From Streptomyces humi (GTDB lineage Bacteria; Actinomycetota; Actinomycetes; Streptomycetales; Streptomycetaceae), in contig NZ_LBMU02000012.1 of NCBI RefSeq assembly GCF_001005085.2, forward strand, positions 1 to 64,000: a stretch of 64,000 nucleotides of DNA, read 5' to 3'. The translations under genes and the position numbers were made by a program. A model generated the notes under the pieces. The model saw only the letters and a list, made by a program, of their open reading frames with translations, ran no database searches and was not told the origin of the DNA. Positions 58,032-64,000 of the stretch are shown one piece after another. The first letter of the stretch is position 1. The number at the start of each line of letters is the position of its first letter.

Positions 58032-61000
58032 ATGCAGCGGAAGACGCAGCGAAGAACAGGACACAGATCCGGTACGGCGGTCGTGATCACGGCCGCCGTG
58101 GTCATGGCGCTGAGTTCCCAGGCCGCGGTCGCCCTGCCCGCCGAGGCGCCGGCCGCCACGACCCGGTTCGCGTCCTCGTTCGAGTCCGGCGATCCGGCAC
58201 CGGACTGGACGGACACCGTAGACACGGACCCGACGGGCGCCCCGCGCGCCTCGGGCGTCGACGGCGGCTACAGCACCGGCATCCCCGGCAACGTCACCGA
58301 CCACGTGACCGATCTGCGGGCGAGCGGCGAGAACACCGGCGCCGGCGAGGTGAAGGAGAACCTGGCCGACGGCGAGTCGGGCACCAAGTGGCTCACCTTC
58401 GCACCCACCGGCTGGGTGGAGTTCGACTTCGACAAGGCCGTCAAGCTCGTGACGTACGCCCTCACCTCGGCCAACGACTACGACGAGCGCGACCCCAAGG
58501 ACTGGACCCTCCAGGGCTCGACCGACGGCAAGGACTGGAAGACCCTCGACACCCGGACCGACGAGTCCTTCTCCGAGCGGTTCCAGACGAAGTCGTACGA
58601 CCTCTCCGCGCCGGCCGAGTACCAGCACTTCCGGCTCGACGTCACGAAGAACAACGGCGCCCCGGACATCCTCCAGATCGCCGACGTCCAGTTCTCCACG
58701 GGCGGCAGCGGCGGCCCGGTGCCGCAGGACATGCTCTCGCTGGTCGACCACGGGCCGAACGGCTCCCCCACCGCGAAGGCGCGGGCCGGGTTCACCGGCA
58801 CCCACGCGCTGCGCTACGCCGGCCGGCACACCTCGACCGGCCGCGCGTACTCGTACAACAAGGTCTTCGACGTGGACGTGAAGGTCGGCCGCGACACCCG
58901 GCTGTCGTACCGGATCTTCCCCTCGATGGCCGACGGCGACCGGGACTACGACGCCACCGACGTGTCGGTGGACCTGGCCTTCACCGACGGCACCTACCTG
59001 AGCGAGCTCGGAGCAGTGGACCAGCACGGGTTCACGCTCTCCCCGCGCGGGCAGGGCGCGTCGAAGGCGCTGTACGTCAACCAGTGGAACGACGTCTCGT
59101 CGGAGATCGGCTCGGTCGCGGCGGGCCGGACGGTCGACCGGATCCTGGTGGGGTACGACTCCCCCGCGGGCCCGGCGAGGTTCCGCGGCTGGATCGACGA
59201 CGTGTCCCTGAGGCCGGTGGCCCCCGAGAGGCCCCGGGCGCACCTGTCCGACTACGCGCTGACCACCCGCGGCACCAACTCCAGCGGCAGCTTCTCGCGC
59301 GGCAACAACTTCCCGGCGACGGCGCTGCCGCACGGCTTCAACTTCTGGACGCCGGTGACCAACGCGTCCTCGCTCAGCTGGCTGTACGAGTACGCGCGGG
59401 CCAACAACGACGCCAACCTGCCCACGATCCAGGCGTTCAGCGCCAGCCACGAGCCGAGCCCCTGGATGGGCGACCGGCAGACCTTCCAGGTGATGCCCTC
59501 GGTCGCGGCCGGCACCCCGGACACCGGCCGGGAGGCACGCGAACTGGCCTTCCGGCACGAGAACGAGACCGCCCGGCCCTACTACTACGGGGTGCGGTTC
59601 GAGAACGGGCTGAAGGCCGAGATAGCGCCGACCGACCACGCGGCCGCGCTCCGCTTCACCTACCCGGGCACGGACGCGAGCGTGGTGTTCGACAACGTCA
59701 CCGAGCAGGCCGGCCTGACCCTCGACAAGGAGAACGGGGTCGTCACCGGCTACTCGGACGTCAAGTCCGGCCTGTCCACCGGCGCCACCCGCCTCTTCGT
59801 CTACGGCGTCTTCGACAAGCCGGTGACCGGTGGCGACTCCAGCGGGGTGAAGGGCTACCTGCGCTTCGACGCGGGCGACGACCACACCGTGACGCTCCGC
59901 CTCGCCACCTCCCTGATCAGCGTCGACCAGGCGAAGGACAACCTGCGCCAGGAGATCCCGGACGGCACCTCCTTCGGCACGGTGAAGACACGCGCCCAGC
60001 GGGTCTGGGACCGGCTGCTCGGCAAGGTGGAGGTGGAGGGCGCGACGGCCGACCAGCTGACCACCCTCTACTCCAGCATGTACCGGCTGTATCTGTACCC
60101 CAACTCCGGCTTCGAGAAGGTCGGTTCGAAGGACCAGTACGCCTCCCCGTTCTCCCCGATGACCAGCCAGGACACCCCGACGCACACCGGCGCGAAGATC
60201 GTGGACGGCAAGGTCTACGTCAACAACGGGTTCTGGGACACGTACCGGACGACCTGGCCGGCGTACAGCCTGCTGACGCCTTCCCAGGCGGGCGAGATGG
60301 TCGACGGCTTCGTCCAGCAGTACAAGGACGGCGGCTGGACCTCCCGCTGGTCCTCCCCCGGCTACGCCGACCTGATGACCGGCACCTCCTCGGACGTGGC
60401 GTTCGCGGACGCCTACGTCAAGGGCGTGCACTTCGACGCCGAGTCGGCCTACGACGCGGCCGTGAAGAACGCGACGGTGGTACCGCCGTCCTCGGGCGTC
60501 GGCCGCAAGGGCATGTCCACCTCCCCCTTCCTCGGCTACACCAGCGACGACACCCGCGAGGGCCTGTCCTGGGCGATGGAGGGCTACGTCAACGACTACG
60601 GCATCGCCGAGATGGGCAAGGCGCTCTACAAGAAGACGGGCGAGAAGCGGTACAAGGAGGAGTCGGACTACTTCCTCAACCGCGCCCGGGACTACGTGAA
60701 CCTCTTCGACTCCGGGGCCGGCTTCTTCCAGGGCAAGGACGCCCAGGGCAGGTGGCGGGTGGACTCGTCGTCGTACGACCCGCGGGTGTGGGGCTACGAC
60801 TACACCGAGACCAACGGCTGGGGTTACGCCTTCACCGCCCCCCAGGACAGCCGGGGCCTCGCCAACCTGTACGGCGGCCGGTCCGGCCTCGCCGACAAGC
60901 TCGACGAGTTCTTCGCGACGCCCGAGACGGCCTCTCCCGACTTCGTCGGCTCCTACGGCGGGGTCATCCACGAGATGACCGAGGCCCGGGACGTCCGGAT

Positions 61001-61844
61001 GGGCATGTACGGCCACTCCAACCAGGTCGCCCACCACGTGATCTACATGTACGACGCGGCCGGCGAGCCCTGGAAGGCGCAGGCCCACGTCCGGGAGGCG
61101 CTCTCCCGGCTCTACGTCGGCAGCGAGATCGGCCAGGGCTACCACGGCGACGAGGACAACGGCGAGCAGTCGGCCTGGTACCTCTTCTCGGCCCTCGGCT
61201 TCTACCCGCTGGTGATGGGCAGCGGCGACTACTCGATCGGCTCCCCGCTGTTCAAGAAGGCGACCGTCCACCTGGAGAACGGCCGCGACCTGGTGATCCG
61301 CGCGCCGCGCAACAGCGCCGGGAACGTCTACGTCCAGGGCGTCCGGGTCGACGGCCGCACCTGGAACTCGACCTCGCTCCCCCACTCCCTCGTCTCCCAG
61401 GGCGGGACGATCGACTTCGCGATGGGCCCCGAGCCGTCGGCCTGGGGCACGGGCAGGAACGCCGGTCCGGTCTCGATCACCCAGGACGACAAGGTCCCGG
61501 CGCCGCGCGTGGACGTCCTGAAGCCTCAGGGCGCCCTGTTCGACAACACGTCGGCCACCCAGGAGACGGTGGCGTCGGTGGACCTGCCGGCGACCGGGCC
61601 GGTCAAGGGGATCCAGTACACGCTCACCTCACCGTCGGACCACGCCAAGGCCCCGACGGGCTGGACCCTTCAGGCCTCGACGGACGGCACCGACTGGCGG
61701 ACGGTGGACCGGCGGACGGCTCAGACCTTCGACTGGGACCTCCAGACCAGGGCGTTCACCGTCCAGCAGCCCGGGACGTACGCGCACTACCGGCTGGTCC
61801 TGGACGGTGAATCGACGCTGGCGGAGGTGGAGTTGCTGGCCTGA
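58032..61844 (+). CDS. Secreted GH92 family alpha-mannosidase with flanking carbohydrate-binding domains
   Basis: A 1270-residue exported enzyme. A signal peptide (about 1-43, ending in VALPAEAPA) is followed by a discoidin (F5/8 type C)-like domain (about 85-225: WVEFDFDKAVKLVTYALTSA, WTLQGSTDGKDWK) and a beta-sandwich, and then the GH92 module (about 400-1150). GH92 marks are GNNFPATALPHGFNFWTP, NNGFWDTYRTTWPAYSLL, GHSNQVAHHVIYMYDAAG and GDEDNGEQSAWYLFSALGFYP. A second discoidin-like domain ends the protein. GH92 enzymes are calcium-dependent exo-alpha-mannosidases that act on N-glycans or mannan. ATG at 58032 follows GGGAGGG; the frame is open further upstream into the operator. Confidence 0.94.
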   Translation: MQRKTQRRTGHRSGTAVVITAAVVMALSSQAAVALPAEAPAATTRFASSFESGDPAPDWTDTVDTDPTGAPRASGVDGGYSTGIPGNVTDHVTDLRASGENTGAGEVKENLADGESGTKWLTFAPTGWVEFDFDKAVKLVTYALTSANDYDERDPKDWTLQGSTDGKDWKTLDTRTDESFSERFQTKSYDLSAPAEYQHFRLDVTKNNGAPDILQIADVQFSTGGSGGPVPQDMLSLVDHGPNGSPTAKARAGFTGTHALRYAGRHTSTGRAYSYNKVFDVDVKVGRDTRLSYRIFPSMADGDRDYDATDVSVDLAFTDGTYLSELGAVDQHGFTLSPRGQGASKALYVNQWNDVSSEIGSVAAGRTVDRILVGYDSPAGPARFRGWIDDVSLRPVAPERPRAHLSDYALTTRGTNSSGSFSRGNNFPATALPHGFNFWTPVTNASSLSWLYEYARANNDANLPTIQAFSASHEPSPWMGDRQTFQVMPSVAAGTPDTGREARELAFRHENETARPYYYGVRFENGLKAEIAPTDHAAALRFTYPGTDASVVFDNVTEQAGLTLDKENGVVTGYSDVKSGLSTGATRLFVYGVFDKPVTGGDSSGVKGYLRFDAGDDHTVTLRLATSLISVDQAKDNLRQEIPDGTSFGTVKTRAQRVWDRLLGKVEVEGATADQLTTLYSSMYRLYLYPNSGFEKVGSKDQYASPFSPMTSQDTPTHTGAKIVDGKVYVNNGFWDTYRTTWPAYSLLTPSQAGEMVDGFVQQYKDGGWTSRWSSPGYADLMTGTSSDVAFADAYVKGVHFDAESAYDAAVKNATVVPPSSGVGRKGMSTSPFLGYTSDDTREGLSWAMEGYVNDYGIAEMGKALYKKTGEKRYKEESDYFLNRARDYVNLFDSGAGFFQGKDAQGRWRVDSSSYDPRVWGYDYTETNGWGYAFTAPQDSRGLANLYGGRSGLADKLDEFFATPETASPDFVGSYGGVIHEMTEARDVRMGMYGHSNQVAHHVIYMYDAAGEPWKAQAHVREALSRLYVGSEIGQGYHGDEDNGEQSAWYLFSALGFYPLVMGSGDYSIGSPLFKKATVHLENGRDLVIRAPRNSAGNVYVQGVRVDGRTWNSTSLPHSLVSQGGTIDFAMGPEPSAWGTGRNAGPVSITQDDKVPAPRVDVLKPQGALFDNTSATQETVASVDLPATGPVKGIQYTLTSPSDHAKAPTGWTLQASTDGTDWRTVDRRTAQTFDWDLQTRAFTVQQPGTYAHYRLVLDGESTLAEVELLA

Positions 61845-61864
61845 GGCCACGGCACGGCAGGACC

Positions 61865-61893
61865 GGGGGCGGGCCCGAAGCGGGCCCGCCCCC
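61865..61893. terminator. Bidirectional terminator between the convergent GH92 genes
   Basis: A perfect 13-bp stem (GGGGGCGGGCCCG and its complement) with a three-base AAG loop. It lies 20 bases after one stop and 9 bases from the other. Confidence 0.92.
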
Positions 61894-61902
61894 TCTCCGT
61901 TC

Positions 61903-64000
61903 TCAGCCGGTGGCGAGGGTGAACACGTGCAGGTCGCCGTTGTCGGGCAGCCGGACGCTCCTGACGGTCTTCCCGTCCGGCGCGGTGAACGGCTCGGTGG
62001 CGAAGACATAGGTGGCCACCGGGTCCTGGTCCGCGCCCGCCACGTTGCGGTACGCGCTCCTCGCCACGATCTCGTTGCCGTACTGGACCGAGCCGCCTCC
62101 GCCGCCGATGGTCCAGTCGGTGAAGGAGAGACCGACCGTGCCGGTGGTGCCGTCGGTGTAGGTGACGGTCGCCATGGCGGACTGGTTGCCGTTGGTGGCG
62201 CTGCCGAGGAACGACAGCCTGGCCGCGGGGGTGGGGAGTTCGATGGTCTGGGCGTTCGCCGTCGCGTTGTCGGGGCGGCCCGCGGGGGCGTCCGGCCAGG
62301 TGAAGGCCAGGCCGTCGACCGTGCCCTGGGCGCCCGCGGTGAGACCGCCCGCCGCGAGGGCCTGGCGGGAGTAGCTCCAGCCGCCGCCGTCGAAGTCGGC
62401 CTCGGCGTGGTCTCCGGAGTCGTCCGAGACCCCGGTGTTGTCGTAGGCCGCGAGCAGGGTGCCGGGCGCGGCCACGGTCAGGGCGACCGGCTGGGCGTAG
62501 GAGCTGTCGGCGGAGGTCACCGTGACCCGCGCGTCGTAGTGGCCCTGGGGGGTGTCGGGGGTGGTGGCGAGAGTGATCCGCTGGGAGCCGTCGGTCACGG
62601 TGCCCTCGGCGGGGGTGGCCGTGACGCCGTCCGGGGTCTCGACGCGGAAACGGACCTCGGGGCCGGTGCCGCCGGTCAGGGACAGCGCCCGGATGTCGAC
62701 CTGCGCGCTGTCGCCCGGGGCGAGCGTCGCGGCCGTCGGGCCGACGCCGATCTGGTACGGCTGCTCACCCTGCCGGAAGGACGGCGGCGGGGACGCCGTG
62801 CCCCAGGTGCGGTTCGGGGTGGCGGAGAGGGTGTAGTCGAGCCGGCCGCCGTCGCGGACGAACGAGCTGTCCAGCCAAGGACGGTCGCTGGTACGGCCGT
62901 CGACCTTCAGGGACTGGACGTACGGGGCGCCCGACGCGGCGCCCCGGGCCCGTACGGAGATGTCGTTGCCGTCCGGGCGGTCGATCTCCACCCGCTCGAA
63001 CAGGGGTGAGGCGAGGACGAGTTCGGCGCGGGACGGGACCTGGGGGTACATGCCGAGCGCCGAGAAGACGTACCAGGCGGACATCGCGCCCAGGTCGTCG
63101 TTGCCGGGGATGCCGCCCGGGCCGGTCGACCACAGGGAGGTCACCGCCGCGCGGACGGTCTCCTGCGTCTTGTAGGGGGCGCCCGCGTAGTCGTACAGGT
63201 AGGGCACGTTGATCGAGGGCTCGTTGTCGAGTTCGGACTTGTCGCCGCCGCTGCCGGTGAAGGCCCAGCCGCCGTCGCTGTCGTGGAAGAAGGCGTCGAG
63301 GCGGGCGCGGGCCCGGTCGGTGCCGCCCATCGCGGCGAAGAGACCGGCCGGGTCGTGCGGAACCATCCAGGTGTACTGGGCGGCCGTGCCCTCCACGAAC
63401 CCGTTGCCGGTGGCCGGGGTGAAGCCGGTGACCCAGCTGCCGTCCGCCCTGCGGTTGGCGATGTAGCCGCCGGTGGGGTCGGCGGCGATGTCGAAGTTGT
63501 TCTGCCACCACTGGGCGCGGTCGGCGAAGACGGTCGCCGTGCTCTTCTCCCCCGCTGCCGCGGCGAGTTGGGAGAGGGAGAAGTCGGCGGTCGACATCTC
63601 GAGGGTCTCGGCGGCGCCGCCCCAGGCGTTGGAGACAGCCGGCATGTAGTGCTTGTCCAGGTATTTGTCCAGGGACGGGCGCTGGCCCACGGACAGCACC
63701 GGCTTGCCCGCCGCGGAGAGGTCCTGGGCCGTGGGAACCGTCGCCGCCCGCACCAGGGAGGCCAGCGCGCCCTTCAGGTCGAAGCCGGTGCCGCCGAAGG
63801 CGCGGATGCCGGCCAGGGCGGTCGGCGCGGGGTCGCCGTTCATCACGTGGGTGCCCTTGGCGCCGTGCAGCCAGCGGTCCCAGGTGCCGCCGTTCTGCCG
63901 GGCGAGTTCGTAGAGCGACTGGGCGACGTCCGAGCCGGTGCGCGGGTCGAGCAGGGTCAGCAGCTGGACCTGGTCGCGGTAGACGTCCCAGCCGGAGAAG
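61903..64000 (-). CDS. GH92 family alpha-mannosidase, 5' end outside the window
   Basis: A partial gene: the frame is open to the right edge, where it reads FSGWDVYRDQVQLLTLLDP, so at least 699 residues remain and the N-terminus is missing. GH92 marks present are NAWGGAAETLEMSTADFSLSQLA cut into its usual parts, GTAAQYTWMVPHDPAGL, GNDDLGAMSAWYVFSALGMYP and the sugar-site GTGFD region. After the catalytic domain come a beta-sandwich (about 62550-62800) and an NPCBM or fibronectin-like C-terminal module (GGGWSYSRQALAAGG, VTYTDGTTGTVGLSFTDW). It is convergent with the other GH92 gene and differs in its accessory domains, so it is not a recent duplicate. Confidence 0.93.
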   Translation of the reverse strand, partial: FSGWDVYRDQVQLLTLLDPRTGSDVAQSLYELARQNGGTWDRWLHGAKGTHVMNGDPAPTALAGIRAFGGTGFDLKGALASLVRAATVPTAQDLSAAGKPVLSVGQRPSLDKYLDKHYMPAVSNAWGGAAETLEMSTADFSLSQLAAAAGEKSTATVFADRAQWWQNNFDIAADPTGGYIANRRADGSWVTGFTPATGNGFVEGTAAQYTWMVPHDPAGLFAAMGGTDRARARLDAFFHDSDGGWAFTGSGGDKSELDNEPSINVPYLYDYAGAPYKTQETVRAAVTSLWSTGPGGIPGNDDLGAMSAWYVFSALGMYPQVPSRAELVLASPLFERVEIDRPDGNDISVRARGAASGAPYVQSLKVDGRTSDRPWLDSSFVRDGGRLDYTLSATPNRTWGTASPPPSFRQGEQPYQIGVGPTAATLAPGDSAQVDIRALSLTGGTGPEVRFRVETPDGVTATPAEGTVTDGSQRITLATTPDTPQGHYDARVTVTSADSSYAQPVALTVAAPGTLLAAYDNTGVSDDSGDHAEADFDGGGWSYSRQALAAGGLTAGAQGTVDGLAFTWPDAPAGRPDNATANAQTIELPTPAARLSFLGSATNGNQSAMATVTYTDGTTGTVGLSFTDWTIGGGGGSVQYGNEIVARSAYRNVAGADQDPVATYVFATEPFTAPDGKTVRSVRLPDNGDLHVFTLATG

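Noticed and set aside
57948..61385. Minus-strand open frame of 1145 codons opposite the GH92 gene
   Set aside because: A shadow produced by high third-position GC of the GH92 gene; its product is low-complexity Val/Gly/Arg with no domain, and the plus-strand GH92 match is unambiguous.

Overview
This window is high-GC chromosomal DNA from a Streptomyces species. The gene content and order match the S. coelicolor SCO6005-SCO6042 neighbourhood as I remember it: hemY-hemQ, hemE, a DUF3000 gene, the sporulation regulator whiI, ribonuclease D, fadAB, dxs, a xylFGH-type importer, rok7B7 and ngcEFG. Typical Streptomyces features include GTG and TTG starts, ATGA/GTGA overlaps between operon genes, leaderless-looking promoters, and repeated terminator-like elements containing GTCGCGCAGTTCCTCGCGCCCC. 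The synteny is recalled, not aligned. I saw no tRNA, rRNA, CRISPR array, transposase or phage gene.

Region 1 (1-9.9 kb) holds a GC-rich minisatellite, envelope proteins (DUF4142, TIGR04222, DUF4349 lipoprotein), a secreted TAP-like alpha/beta hydrolase, the last two steps of coproporphyrin-dependent heme synthesis (hemY-hemQ), a CoA-disulfide-reductase-like flavoprotein and a rhomboid protease. Region 2 (9.9-15.6 kb) is the most unusual part. It is a three-gene minus-strand cassette encoding a trypsin-EAD-VMAP-like protein, a SAV_2336/vWA-like protein fused to an NB-ARC NTPase, and a KAP P-loop NTPase. This resembles the NTP-dependent biological conflict (defence or programmed cell death) systems of multicellular bacteria. 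It lies between hemE and hemYQ.

Region 3 (15.7-19.9 kb) is a conserved core: hemE, the DUF3000 gene, whiI with a recognisable sigma-WhiG promoter, and rnd preceded by a perfect 26-bp palindrome over its probable -35 region. Region 4 (20-28 kb) is an accessory block: a gamma-butyrolactone-receptor-like TetR regulator with a repeat-built tail, an ABC sugar importer, a divergent GH2 beta-mannosidase and its LacI regulator. Region 5 (28-31.5 kb) is fadA-fadB with palindromic operator candidates.

Region 6 (31.6-45.3 kb) is a surface-polysaccharide locus. It has two Stealth phosphotransferases (one fused to a GT4 glycosyltransferase), an SGNH hydrolase, an LCP-family ligase flanked by two paralogous repeat proteins, a GT-C-like membrane protein and an exo/endonuclease/phosphatase-family protein. 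Region 7 (45.3-54.1 kb) has an amino-acid permease, dxs, and the xylFGH-like importer with its ROK regulator. Region 8 (54.3-64 kb) has the NgcEFG N-acetylglucosamine/chitobiose importer and two convergent GH92 alpha-mannosidases, one cut by the window edge. With the beta-mannosidase block, this suggests growth on mannans, glycoprotein N-glycans, chitin and xylan.
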